NCBI RefSeq assembly: GCF_000184945.1
Contig: NZ_GL586311.1
Span: 400,199 to 464,198, forward strand
Reading direction: 5' to 3'
DNA from: Segatella buccae ATCC 33574
GTDB taxonomy: Bacteria > Bacteroidota > Bacteroidia > Bacteroidales > Bacteroidaceae
DNA: 64,000 nt
A program made the translations under genes and the position numbers. This document shows positions 1 to 12,647 of this stretch, piece by piece (within the stretch, counting starts at the first letter, position 1; the number at the start of each line of letters is the position of its first letter). The notes beneath the pieces are model-generated. The model did no database searches, had not been told where the DNA came from, and worked only from the letters and a program-made list of their open reading frames with translations.

Positions 1-31
1 TAATAAGTGGAAAAATCAGTTGATGGGCGCA

Positions 32-3352
<3,321 letters not shown>

Positions 3353-3539
3353 TCAAGATATTAATGCTCCTGCAGGCGGATAAGGCTTCAGATGGTGTGT
3401 GAATAGTTAAAATTCCCATTGTGGGCGCAAATAAGGTGCTTTTTGATGCCCAAATCACCACAAATGGCACCGGAACGACAGGCGAATGGAGGAAAAATCC
3501 TCGTTTTTTTACGAAAAATAGCGATTTAACATATTTATT

Positions 3540-3570
3540 TTTGTTCGCAAACATAAAATGACTATATTTG
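3540..3570 (+). promoter_or_regulatory. Promoter of the first SusC operon
   Basis: TTTG (3540-3543), a 19-nt spacer and TATATTTG (3563-3570) match the Bacteroidota -33/-7 consensus fully. The leader to the SusC start is about 80 nt. The rest of the 433-bp divergent gap (3221-3653) holds no gene I can support. Confidence 0.75.
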
Positions 3571-3653
3571 CAACTCCAGAAACAAACGAACAGGATAGAA
3601 AAAGAACTTGATAACAATATATTAGAATTTACCAATCTATTAAACAGCAAACT

Positions 3654-6600
3654 ATGTCTGGATTTTTTAAATTATGCCGTCTGGTGTTGGTATGTGCCCT
3701 TGTATTCGTAACGGGCAATATTTCTGCACAGACAGTGAAGGGAACTATCGTTGACCAAAGCGGTGAGCCTGTCATCGGTGCGACTGTCCTCGAGAAGGGA
3801 GCCGGCACCAACGGTACGGTAACTGACATCGACGGTAATTTCAGCCTTACTCTTAAAGGAAGCAGCAAGAAGGTGACCGTTTCGTATGTCGGAATGAAAA
3901 CCGTGACCGTGGATGTGGACGGCAAGAGCAGTGTAAACGTGAAGCTCGAAGACGAAGCGTCGACGCTGAACGATGTGGTCGTGATCGGCTATGGCACCGT
4001 GCGCAAGAAAGATCTCACAGGATCGGTGGCCTCCATCAGCAGCGATGACATTGCCGGTGTGCCCGTGTCGAGTGTGAGCGAGGCCATGACCGGTAAGTTG
4101 GCCGGTGTGAAAATCACCACCACCGAGGGTTCGCCCGATGCCGAAGTGAAGATTCGTGTGCGTGGCGGCGGTTCGCTCTCGCAGGACAATTCACCTCTTT
4201 ATATTGTCGATGGCTTCCCCGTGTCGAGCATCAGCGACATCGCTCCGTCCGACATTGAGAGCATTGATGTGCTGAAGGATGCCTCTTCCACGGCCATCTA
4301 TGGTGCCCGTGGTGCCAATGGTGTCATCATCGTGACCACCAAGAGCGGCAAGGAAGGGAAGGTGGCCGTCAACTTCGGTGCCTCTCTCGGCATACGCAAG
4401 GTGGCTAAAAACATCAAGGTGCTGGATTCCTATAACTATGCGAAGTATCAGTATGAAACCCAGACCACGAGCGAGTATGGCGACTGGAACGACTTGGATA
4501 TTTGGAAATCCAAGGCCGGCAACGACTGGCAGGACGAGCTTTTTGGACGCACGGGATTGCAGCAGATGTACAATCTCTCTGTCAATGGCGGCAGCAAGGA
4601 ATTGAAATACAACATCAGCTATTCCCGTACGGATGATAAGAGCATCATGCTGGGCTCCGACTTTAAGAAGAACAATATCAATGCGAAGTTGAACTCGGAA
4701 GTCAGCAAGTGGCTGAGTCTCGACTTCAATGCCCGCTTGAGCTACCAGACTGTCAACGGCTTGAGTGGCGGTGCAGATACCAACGACGGCAATGCGTCCA
4801 ACTCTATCATCAATTCTGCCATCATCTTCCGTCCGGTGGATCCACTGTCGACGAATGACGATGACGATACCGACGAGACTTCAAAGTCGGACATCTCGCC
4901 ATTGGAGCGTATCATGGGTACGTACAAGCAGCAGCGCCGTTTCCGTCAGGACTACAATTTCGGAGTGAACTGGAAGCCTTTCAAGCACGTTACGTTCCGT
5001 TCCGAGTTCGGTTACACGTGGAGGTATGATAACACCGAACAGGCTTGGGATGCCAAGGCCACCCGCAACTTCAACTTGGGTAAGGGTTTCCCGCAGTCGC
5101 GTTTCACCCGCGAAGACACCCGAGGCTGGCGCAATGCCAACACGCTGACTTACGATGCCAAGAATGCGTTTGCCAAAGACGACCGTCTGAATGTGCTCGT
5201 AGGCCAGGAATGGTCAAGTTCGCAGGAAAGAGACTACTACTCTTCGACCATCAACTTCCCCTCAGACTTCACGATCGGCGAAGTGCTTGCCCATCAGGGA
5301 GCCGGCACGGCCAATCCGCAATCCAACTATATCGGCCAAAAGGACAATCTCTTGTCGTTCTTCGGTCGTGTCAACTACTCGCTTGCTGACAAGTATCTGT
5401 TGACCCTGACGCTTCGTGCCGACGGCAGTTCGAAGTTTGCCGATGGCCATCGTTGGGGCTATTTCCCCGCCGCCGCCTTCGCATGGCGTTTGAGCGACGA
5501 GAGTTTCATGCGCTCCACGGCCTCTTGGTTGTCCAATCTGAAACTGCGTTTAAGCTACGGTACAGCGGGTAACAACCGCATTCCATCGGGCAGCATCTCC
5601 CCGTCGTATGCTTTCCCCACCGACTATTCCAAGGTGAAGGCACCCTACTTTGACGAGACGCTCACCACGATGTTGCAGAAAGGTGATGTGCTTTCAAACT
5701 CCAAATTGAAGTGGGAAACCACCGTGACCCGTAATGTCGGTATCGACTACGGTTTCTTCAAGGGACGCATCAACGGTACGTTGGATTTCTATTGGAACAC
5801 GACGAAAGACCTGTTGATGAAGACCGCTGTCTCCACCAGCTCCGGTTACAGCTATCAATACCGCAATTTCGGCCAGACATCCAACAAAGGTGTAGAGTTG
5901 GCCGTGAACGCTTCCATCCTGTCGAAGAAGAATGCCACGCTCGATTTCACCGGTAATATCTCCTACAACCGCAATAAGATAGACAAGTTGGACACCGGCT
6001 CGGAGTGGGATGCCAACAAGTGGGCAGGTACCAATCTGAGCTCTTATGAGAACTTCCGCATTGTGGAAGGCGGCCGGTTGGGCGAAATCTGGGGCTATCG
6101 CATGAACGGCTACTACACGCCCTACGACGCTACGCTCAATCCGACGGGCGAGTTGATTCTCGATGGCACCACTTGGAAACTGCGCGATGGGGTCAACGAC
6201 AAGAGCTACACGGCCATCGGTCAACTCAAGCCCGGTTCGCCCAAGCTCGAGGTCGACGAAAACGGCAATCCCGTGAAGCAGCGTTTGGGCAATACGATTG
6301 CCCCTTGGGCCGGTGGTTTCGGTCTCAACGCCACTTTCCACGGCTTCGACGCTTCCGTGTTCTTTAGCTATCAGTTCGGCGGAAAGCTCATCAACGGCAC
6401 GAAGATGCTGTCTTCTTTCTTCAATAACTCCACCAAGCAGCGCAACCTCAATGCCGATTTCTACACCCGCTACACAGGTGTCGATCCCGTCAACGGAGCC
6501 AAGCTGACTTCACCGACTGCCACCGTTATCGATCAGTATGGAGGCAGCGACAAAGTCGTTGCACGCCTGTTGGAAATCAACGAGGGTGCCACCATCTACA

Positions 6601-6899
6601 ACCCGGCGGTGATGACCAAGACTTTCTTGACCGATTATGCAGTGGAGAGTTCTTCCTTCCTGCGTTTGCAGAACCTCACGATAGGTTATACACTCCCCAC
6701 CAGCTTGATTAAGAGAGTGTTCCTGACCAATGTCCGCTTCTATTTTACGGGCTACAATCTCCTCACCATCACCGGTTACAGCGGCAACGACCCTGAAGTG
6801 GACAGCTTCGGCAAGAAGTATCCCATGTGCCCCGGCATCGACTACGCTTCCTATCCGAAGAGCCGTCTGTATGTATTCGGTGTTAATGTCTCATTCTAA
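3654..6899 (+). CDS. SusC-family TonB-dependent outer-membrane glycan transporter
   Basis: An outer-membrane barrel of 1081 aa that imports oligosaccharides using TonB energy, working with its SusD partner as a lidded pore. Seen: signal peptide ending near NISAQ; a carboxypeptidase-regulatory-like beta-sandwich (VKGTIVDQSGEPVIGATV); the SusC signature region VVVIGYGTVRKKDLTGSV leading into a plug domain with RVRGGGS and PLYIVDGFP; then a long barrel ending in an aromatic residue (FGVNVSF). Length fits the family. The SusD gene follows after 25 bp, so the two are cotranscribed from the promoter at 3540-3570. Substrate cannot be read from sequence; the divergent GH2 suggests a beta-galactosylated glycan. 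Confidence 0.95.
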   Translation: MSGFFKLCRLVLVCALVFVTGNISAQTVKGTIVDQSGEPVIGATVLEKGAGTNGTVTDIDGNFSLTLKGSSKKVTVSYVGMKTVTVDVDGKSSVNVKLEDEASTLNDVVVIGYGTVRKKDLTGSVASISSDDIAGVPVSSVSEAMTGKLAGVKITTTEGSPDAEVKIRVRGGGSLSQDNSPLYIVDGFPVSSISDIAPSDIESIDVLKDASSTAIYGARGANGVIIVTTKSGKEGKVAVNFGASLGIRKVAKNIKVLDSYNYAKYQYETQTTSEYGDWNDLDIWKSKAGNDWQDELFGRTGLQQMYNLSVNGGSKELKYNISYSRTDDKSIMLGSDFKKNNINAKLNSEVSKWLSLDFNARLSYQTVNGLSGGADTNDGNASNSIINSAIIFRPVDPLSTNDDDDTDETSKSDISPLERIMGTYKQQRRFRQDYNFGVNWKPFKHVTFRSEFGYTWRYDNTEQAWDAKATRNFNLGKGFPQSRFTREDTRGWRNANTLTYDAKNAFAKDDRLNVLVGQEWSSSQERDYYSSTINFPSDFTIGEVLAHQGAGTANPQSNYIGQKDNLLSFFGRVNYSLADKYLLTLTLRADGSSKFADGHRWGYFPAAAFAWRLSDESFMRSTASWLSNLKLRLSYGTAGNNRIPSGSISPSYAFPTDYSKVKAPYFDETLTTMLQKGDVLSNSKLKWETTVTRNVGIDYGFFKGRINGTLDFYWNTTKDLLMKTAVSTSSGYSYQYRNFGQTSNKGVELAVNASILSKKNATLDFTGNISYNRNKIDKLDTGSEWDANKWAGTNLSSYENFRIVEGGRLGEIWGYRMNGYYTPYDATLNPTGELILDGTTWKLRDGVNDKSYTAIGQLKPGSPKLEVDENGNPVKQRLGNTIAPWAGGFGLNATFHGFDASVFFSYQFGGKLINGTKMLSSFFNNSTKQRNLNADFYTRYTGVDPVNGAKLTSPTATVIDQYGGSDKVVARLLEINEGATIYNPAVMTKTFLTDYAVESSSFLRLQNLTIGYTLPTSLIKRVFLTNVRFYFTGYNLLTITGYSGNDPEVDSFGKKYPMCPGIDYASYPKSRLYVFGVNVSF

Positions 6900-6924
6900 T
6901 CAACTGAATCAAGCGTATTTGAAA

Positions 6925-8850
6925 ATGAAAAATATTATCAAGACAATCATCATTGGCGCCACTGCCCTGGGCTTTGCTTCCTGTAGTGACTTCCTTGATC
7001 AGACTTCGCCGTCTGACCTGTCGAAGGAAAATGTCTATTCTTCCGCCTATTATACCCGCAATGCCTTGAACAAAGTCTACGGTCTGTTGGTGGAAGATGC
7101 CACCTACTCGCAGGTGTTGGCCTTCTCGTTTATGGTGAATTCAGACTGCGAACTGGTCAATGCCCTTGGCGAATCAAAAGCCACGGAAGACGCAAAAGGG
7201 CACAGCCTGAACAACTATTATACCTCCAAAGCCGGTACGTTCGACAAGGTGCAGCGTGCTTGGGACAAGATGTATGAGGCCATTGAAGACTGTAACGACC
7301 TCATAGCCAATGTCAGTGACAAATCAAGCAAGGAACTTCTTTACTACAAAGGGGAAGCACTCACGTTGCGCGCCATGCTCTATTTCGACCTCGTGCGTAA
7401 CTGGGGAGATGTGCCTTTGAAGATGGACCCCACCCGCGAAGACCTCTCCAACATCAATCATGGCAAGACCGACCGCGACGTGATCATGGACACGCTCATC
7501 GTGGATTTAACCAAAGCCATTGATCTGCTGCCTTGGGCAGGCCAGAGTGGCTACACCACCGAGCATGTCACCAAGGGCTATGCCCATGCGCTTCTGGCCC
7601 AGATAGCCATGCAGCGTGCAGGCTGGGCCATCCGCGAACAGGCCAAGACGGGTTACGAGACGGCAAGCAAAAACAGCGACCCCGTTTATCCCACGCAGCG
7701 TCCGTCGGCCGATGTGCGTACCAAATACTACCGGCTCGCACTGGAACACCTCAACGCCGTCATCGGCAGCGGGGTGCATGCGCTGAACCCGAGCTTTGCC
7801 AACGAATGGTATCTCATCAACCAACGCCGGCTCGACACGCAGTATCGCGAAAACATCTTCGAGATTCCGATGGGGCTCGGTTCATCGGGCGAGTTGGGCT
7901 ACTCAGTGGGTGTGCGCGTGAGCGGAGCCACGGCCAAGTTTGGCCCCAAGGGCAACTCTTCTGCCAACGTGCAGTTGACGGCTCCCCTCTTCTGGTCGTT
8001 CGACCAGAGCGGCAAAGATACGCGCCGCGATGTGACCTGTGCCACCTACACCATCTCCACCGATGCCGGCACCGGACTGATGACGGAGAAGATGGACGGC
8101 AACAAGCCTTTCGCCATCTACTGCGCCAAGTGGGATTTCCGCAAGATGAATGAAGAGTGGCGGCAGCTGGCAGTCAACTCCGATGCCAGTTCGAAAGTGA
8201 TGACCGGTATCAACACCGTTAAGCTGCGCTACTCGCAGGTGCTCCTCCTCTACGCAGAAGTGTTGAACGAACTCAACGGCGGTCCCGACAACAGCACCGG
8301 CGGTGCAGGCATGACGGCCCGCGAGGCTCTGGCCGCCGTCCATGGACGGGCATACGCTTCGGCAGACAAGAGCGTGGCCGAAAACTATGTGAATGGCATT
8401 TCTGCCGACAAAGATGCGTTCTTCAATGCCCTTGTAGACGAAAACGCATGGGAGTTTGCCGGTGAGGGCGTGCGCAAGTATGAGCTTGAGCGCTGGAATC
8501 TGCTGAGCGATAAAATCGACCAAATGAAGGCCGACTACACGGCGCAGTTGAATCAATATCCGGCCAAACTCTACTACAAGACCTATCAGGATGCCGACGG
8601 AGTGAAGATAGACATGAGCAGCGTGTGCTGGTATGAAGAGCCTGCCAACACCGACGGCTACACCTCCGTGACCTTCTGGGGAGCGGAACTCACCGACAGC
8701 AAGCAGCAGAACCTCAAGTCGTTCCTGCCCTATATCAGCGGAGGACTGAACGCAACGGTGAAAAACCGCTACCTATTGCCCATCTACTCCACCACCATCT
8801 CGGATGCAGCCGGAACGCTGCAAAACTCTTATGGTTTTGACAATAAATAA
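6925..8850 (+). CDS. SusD-family surface glycan-binding lipoprotein
   Basis: A 641-aa lipoprotein that caps the SusC barrel and binds glycan at the cell surface. Seen: signal peptide MKNIIKTIIIGATALGFASC with lipidated Cys at 20, then the usual SusD start SDFLDQTSPSDLS; TPR-like helices with LYFDLVRNWGDVPL (typical of the RagB/SusD N-terminal domain); and a C-terminal region with EFAGEGVRKYELERWNLL. The frame is open about 65 codons further upstream across the SusC 3' end, but that stretch is only SusC read in another frame, and the signal peptide fixes the start at 6925. It lies between SusC and the third lipoprotein of the same operon. Confidence 0.94.
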   Translation: MKNIIKTIIIGATALGFASCSDFLDQTSPSDLSKENVYSSAYYTRNALNKVYGLLVEDATYSQVLAFSFMVNSDCELVNALGESKATEDAKGHSLNNYYTSKAGTFDKVQRAWDKMYEAIEDCNDLIANVSDKSSKELLYYKGEALTLRAMLYFDLVRNWGDVPLKMDPTREDLSNINHGKTDRDVIMDTLIVDLTKAIDLLPWAGQSGYTTEHVTKGYAHALLAQIAMQRAGWAIREQAKTGYETASKNSDPVYPTQRPSADVRTKYYRLALEHLNAVIGSGVHALNPSFANEWYLINQRRLDTQYRENIFEIPMGLGSSGELGYSVGVRVSGATAKFGPKGNSSANVQLTAPLFWSFDQSGKDTRRDVTCATYTISTDAGTGLMTEKMDGNKPFAIYCAKWDFRKMNEEWRQLAVNSDASSKVMTGINTVKLRYSQVLLLYAEVLNELNGGPDNSTGGAGMTAREALAAVHGRAYASADKSVAENYVNGISADKDAFFNALVDENAWEFAGEGVRKYELERWNLLSDKIDQMKADYTAQLNQYPAKLYYKTYQDADGVKIDMSSVCWYEEPANTDGYTSVTFWGAELTDSKQQNLKSFLPYISGGLNATVKNRYLLPIYSTTISDAAGTLQNSYGFDNK

Positions 8851-8862
8851 AAACAGCAAGCA

Positions 8863-10527
8863 ATGATTCTCAAGCATATCAACCAAACAGTCTGCGCAGG
8901 AGCCTTTGTGCTCCTGGGTGCAGTCTCTGTAGCTTCTTGCACCGACAAGAACGACTGGGGAGTAGACGCAAGTCACGACCGTTTGTTCCACCCCACCACG
9001 CTCACGGTCACTCCTCAGGACGACCGTGCAACCGTCACTTTCTCCAAGATGCCGGATACCGACTACTACGTGGTGGAATACAGCACCGATTCCCTCTATG
9101 ACGCAATTCCCATGGGCGGCACAGCCCATAGCGTGGTAGATTCTTCCTTCACGTCTTCTCCCGACACCATTTACAATCTTGAAGGCACCACCAAGTATTT
9201 CCTCCGCATCATGAGCCGCAACAAGACCGGGAAGGCCTCTACGTGGAAATATCTCGACGATTACAGTTTCAAGACCAAGTCGGAGCAGATATTCAAGACA
9301 CTCGATGCCGCCGATGTAGATGAGAACAGCATCCGTGTGAGTTGGAAGTCGGGTGCCAAGGTGACCAACATCGTTGTGCTTCAGAATGGTGAGGAGCAGC
9401 AGAATATCGCCTTGACCGACGAACAGAAGGCTGCAGCTTCCTACACCGTCACCGGTCTGAAGCCCACCACCACCTACACCATCAACATCTTGAACGGCGA
9501 GAACAAGCGCGGTTCGCTCACCGCCACCACCGCAGCAGCCATGCCTGCTGCCGACTATAAGGTGACGCTCTCGCCCGATGTGAAGGAACTCTCGCAGACA
9601 CTCATCGATGAGATTGCCGCCAAGGCCAAAGAGAAAGCAGGCAGCACGACCAACTACAGTGCCACTATCGCGATTCCGGCCGGTGTGACACTTGATGTGC
9701 ATGGCATCGGTGACGACGGCAATCCCGCCAGTCTGACCATCCCTGATGGTATGTCGGTGACTTTCTTCGGACTGTCCGGAGGTGAAGTTCCCACACTCAG
9801 CCTCACCAAAAACTTCGATCTCGCCGGCAGTCATGCCTACGTGAGATTCCAAAACTTAAAGCTGAAAGAGAATGGCGCAAGCTATTTTGTCAACCAGAGT
9901 GCCAGCGCCACGGTAGGCGATTTCGCGCTCACCGATTGCGAAGTGGCCAACATCAAGAATGCCTTCTTCCGTTTGCAAGGCAGCAACGGCATCACCATCA
10001 ACAACCTGACGCTCACCAACTGCCTTTTCCACGATATGTGTGCAGGCTATTCGTTCATCCATGTGGACGCCGGTTCGGGCAAGGGCGTGGTGAAAAATGT
10101 CAGGATGACCGATTGCACGCTCTACAATGTGGCCGAGACGGGCAAGATGTTCATTTACAGTAAGAACACCGACATGGAATCTGTCGTACTCGACCACATC
10201 ACGATGTACAACTCTATCGGCGGTGACAACTTCCTGATAGATTTTGGCAAGAACACCTTCGGAGCTGCCACGTTTACCATCAGCAATTCTATCTTTGCGA
10301 AGACTCCTATGGCAGAATCGAAGAAGAATATCCGTGCCCGGGCTCTGCCTGTGTACACCAACACCTACACAACCAACGACTTCGCCATCAAATTGAAAGG
10401 AAGTTCTGCGCTTGATGCAGCTGCAACCGATGTGTTTGCAAATCCCTCCAAGGGCGACTTCACGCTCAAGGCGGCTTATAGCCGTCTCGGTGCCGGCGAT
10501 TCCCGCTGGATTCCTGCTTCCGAATAG
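8863..10527 (+). CDS. Surface lipoprotein with fibronectin-like and beta-helix (DUF4957/DUF5123-type) regions
   Basis: A 554-aa lipoprotein third in the SusC-SusD operon, 12 bp after SusD. Seen: signal peptide with lipobox SVASC (Cys26); two Thr/Ser-rich beta-sandwich segments resembling fibronectin type III (about residues 45-130 and 145-225); then repeated short beta-strand segments with Asn ladders (FRLQGSNGITINNLTLTNC, SVVLDHITMYNSIGGDNF) typical of a right-handed parallel beta-helix. This order matches lipoproteins annotated with DUF4957 and DUF5123, found at the SusE/F position of polysaccharide loci. Those loci often target pectin-type glycans, but I cannot confirm the substrate. Likely a glycan-binding surface protein; an enzymatic role for the beta-helix is possible but no catalytic residues were recognised. 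Confidence 0.7.
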   Translation: MILKHINQTVCAGAFVLLGAVSVASCTDKNDWGVDASHDRLFHPTTLTVTPQDDRATVTFSKMPDTDYYVVEYSTDSLYDAIPMGGTAHSVVDSSFTSSPDTIYNLEGTTKYFLRIMSRNKTGKASTWKYLDDYSFKTKSEQIFKTLDAADVDENSIRVSWKSGAKVTNIVVLQNGEEQQNIALTDEQKAAASYTVTGLKPTTTYTINILNGENKRGSLTATTAAAMPAADYKVTLSPDVKELSQTLIDEIAAKAKEKAGSTTNYSATIAIPAGVTLDVHGIGDDGNPASLTIPDGMSVTFFGLSGGEVPTLSLTKNFDLAGSHAYVRFQNLKLKENGASYFVNQSASATVGDFALTDCEVANIKNAFFRLQGSNGITINNLTLTNCLFHDMCAGYSFIHVDAGSGKGVVKNVRMTDCTLYNVAETGKMFIYSKNTDMESVVLDHITMYNSIGGDNFLIDFGKNTFGAATFTISNSIFAKTPMAESKKNIRARALPVYTNTYTTNDFAIKLKGSSALDAAATDVFANPSKGDFTLKAAYSRLGAGDSRWIPASE

Positions 10528-10551
10528 ATAAGTCCATTCGTAATATCATTT

Positions 10552-10615
10552 GAGGCGGCTGCTTCAAAAGCTTCACCCGTTGCGTGAAACCTTTTGAAGC
10601 TGCCGCCTCTTTTTC
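10552..10615 (+). terminator. Strong terminator after the first SusCD operon
   Basis: GAGGCGGC-GCTTCAAAAG pairs with CTTTTGAAGC-GCCGCCTC over 19 bp with one mismatch, followed by TTTTTC. It separates the plus-strand operon from the convergent AT-rich locus and may act in both directions. Confidence 0.85.
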
Positions 10616-10675
10616 ATCTTTTCTCATGAGGGTGGAGAAAAACTACGGTAGGGTATACAGAGTCCCCCTCCCACT

Positions 10676-12646
10676 CTAATCACATATATTTATCCTCTTC
10701 CGACTGATTTTAACAAGATCCGGAATATCATAGTAGCGCAGTACCCCCACAAGAGTATTAGACATCATATTCTGTTGTAGTGGATACTCAATATATGTTC
10801 TCCATGTTTTCAGTGTCTTGGTCAATATGGCTGCATGGATGCGCTCGTCCAAAATTGTAGCATGCATAACGGCAACGGCACTAATTCCATCTGCCTCAAT
10901 ACAGATAGGATGCCCTGACAAAATCGGCTGTTGACCACAAAAGTTGAGTAAGGTGCGAATATCCATTACCCGTTGTCCCAAAAGAGGCCTACCGACATGT
11001 AAGGCAACAACCGCAGTACGATACTGGCTATTCCAATATTTTGATAGATTATACTGATACAAATCTGCTGTCTCACCAAATCCTCTTAGGTCTGCTGCTA
11101 TTGTAATGCTACCATTGGACCAAGCATCCATACGGTCGTTTTCTGCCAACCAAGCTGCTTTTCCACGATCGGTAAGATGGATAACTATTGGTGAATCTGC
11201 TCTTATATCAGAGGGAATTCTAACAATGACCGGTAACGGATATTCCCCCTTACAATTTACCTGATAACGATATTCTGTAGCAGTACGCAACATTCTGCAT
11301 CCCGTTTGCACCGTCTCTATCCGGTCATTGAATGTGTCCGGCAATCCAAGAATTATCTTCATCCTCCTCTGAATGGTTTGCAAATCTTGCCGACAGAATT
11401 CCTCCCTGGCATCAGCTAAAGAATTCATTTCATCCATACATGCTTGCATAGAACTTTGGGCATTGCGATACTCCAAATTTACCTGACCACTCTTAGTGCA
11501 GAGCATATTGTCATCTTGCCAATATTCCAATGGCTTCAGTGGAGACATATCATCCAGCAGCCACCGACGAAACCATGTCACCATCTTTTCTTGGGCATCT
11601 GTTGGCACCGCATGGCCATCTTCAAAATAATACTGTTCGACCTTTTCAGAATGGCCCAAAACAGTATAGCACTGTTTCACCTCATCAAATCCCTGTAGAG
11701 CCCCCCAATGATCGACAAAATCATATAAACCATCCATCACGAGAAAAGGTTTGGGAGCCATCATCATTCCCATGTCTGCAATCTCTATATGTTCCTTCCC
11801 CTCACACGGCATCCATTGACAACCATCGCTGGGCCCCTGACTTTCCAAAGTACGTTCACGTGACGAAAAAAAGAGTCCGACACATCCCACTTGAATCCGC
11901 TTATCCAATCCAATGAGATAGGCTGTCTGTGTCCCGCCTCCAGAAAATCCATAACAACCAATCTTGCTTCCATCAATATCCTTACGGGTAAGAAGATAAT
12001 CGATAGCCCTGCTGTTGTCAAAATATTCCTGAGCAGCCAAACTGGAGCCAAGAAGCAAATACATGGGGGCAAGAAGTGTATGTTCAGTCGTGACGCCTCT
12101 CGTTAGATTTTTGCCATATACATCAATAAGCTGCTGGCGCTCTCCTTGCCCCAATGGGTCTACAACCATCACAGCAATACCGTTGGCAGCCATACGCTCC
12201 GCAATCATTGATCCACATCCTTTACCATTTTGCCCGTGCCCACACATTTCAATGCAAGCAGGTACTCTGCCACGATGTTCTTCCGGCAGATAAAGATGCG
12301 CCGTGACATATCTGCCGGGAGCACTACAGAAGATGATTTTCTCAACATAGAAGCCACGCCCTTTCTTGGTGTCCACCACGCTACTTTTCATCTTGCCTCG
12401 CACAGGCAAAGCACCAAGAAGTCTTCTGAATCTTGCTCGCAACCCACTGATATAAGTCTCCATCTCTTCTTTTGTTGCAACGGCTCTATTGAATGTCTCA
12501 GCTCTGGCCCGATTATGTTGATGCACCTCCATCATCTCATAATTGAAAAACGATGCAGCCGACCGGAAACGCAAAGCTTGATAGTCTTGAGCAGACACCC
12601 AAACAGATAGTAGTGTCAATATGATGGCAGTCATTATCCTTTTCAT
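10676..12646 (-). CDS. Acetylxylan-esterase-like alpha/beta hydrolase with a degenerate second domain
   Basis: An exported 656-aa esterase likely to remove acetyl or other ester groups from a plant or host glycan. Seen: signal peptide MKRIMTAIILTLLSVWVSAQ; an alpha/beta-hydrolase domain (about 95-365) with nucleophile Ser235 in GFSGGG, Asp309 in MDGLYDF and His345 in EDGHAVP, a complete triad. The C-terminal part (about 380-656) looks like a second hydrolase copy (IVIHLTDRGKAAWL, IAADLRGFGETAD). However, its nucleophile elbow has become ADGISAVAV and no clear His follows, so it is probably inactive. The gene starts 1 bp after the GH31 stop, so the two are coupled. I infer that it removes ester groups before GH31 acts. 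The exact CE family is not assigned. Confidence 0.75.
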   Translation of the reverse strand: MKRIMTAIILTLLSVWVSAQDYQALRFRSAASFFNYEMMEVHQHNRARAETFNRAVATKEEMETYISGLRARFRRLLGALPVRGKMKSSVVDTKKGRGFYVEKIIFCSAPGRYVTAHLYLPEEHRGRVPACIEMCGHGQNGKGCGSMIAERMAANGIAVMVVDPLGQGERQQLIDVYGKNLTRGVTTEHTLLAPMYLLLGSSLAAQEYFDNSRAIDYLLTRKDIDGSKIGCYGFSGGGTQTAYLIGLDKRIQVGCVGLFFSSRERTLESQGPSDGCQWMPCEGKEHIEIADMGMMMAPKPFLVMDGLYDFVDHWGALQGFDEVKQCYTVLGHSEKVEQYYFEDGHAVPTDAQEKMVTWFRRWLLDDMSPLKPLEYWQDDNMLCTKSGQVNLEYRNAQSSMQACMDEMNSLADAREEFCRQDLQTIQRRMKIILGLPDTFNDRIETVQTGCRMLRTATEYRYQVNCKGEYPLPVIVRIPSDIRADSPIVIHLTDRGKAAWLAENDRMDAWSNGSITIAADLRGFGETADLYQYNLSKYWNSQYRTAVVALHVGRPLLGQRVMDIRTLLNFCGQQPILSGHPICIEADGISAVAVMHATILDERIHAAILTKTLKTWRTYIEYPLQQNMMSNTLVGVLRYYDIPDLVKISRKRINICD

Positions 12647-12647
12647 C

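Noticed and set aside
6730-6924. Upstream extension of the first SusD frame
   Set aside because: Overlaps the SusC 3' end in another frame; the lipoprotein signal fixes the start at 6925.
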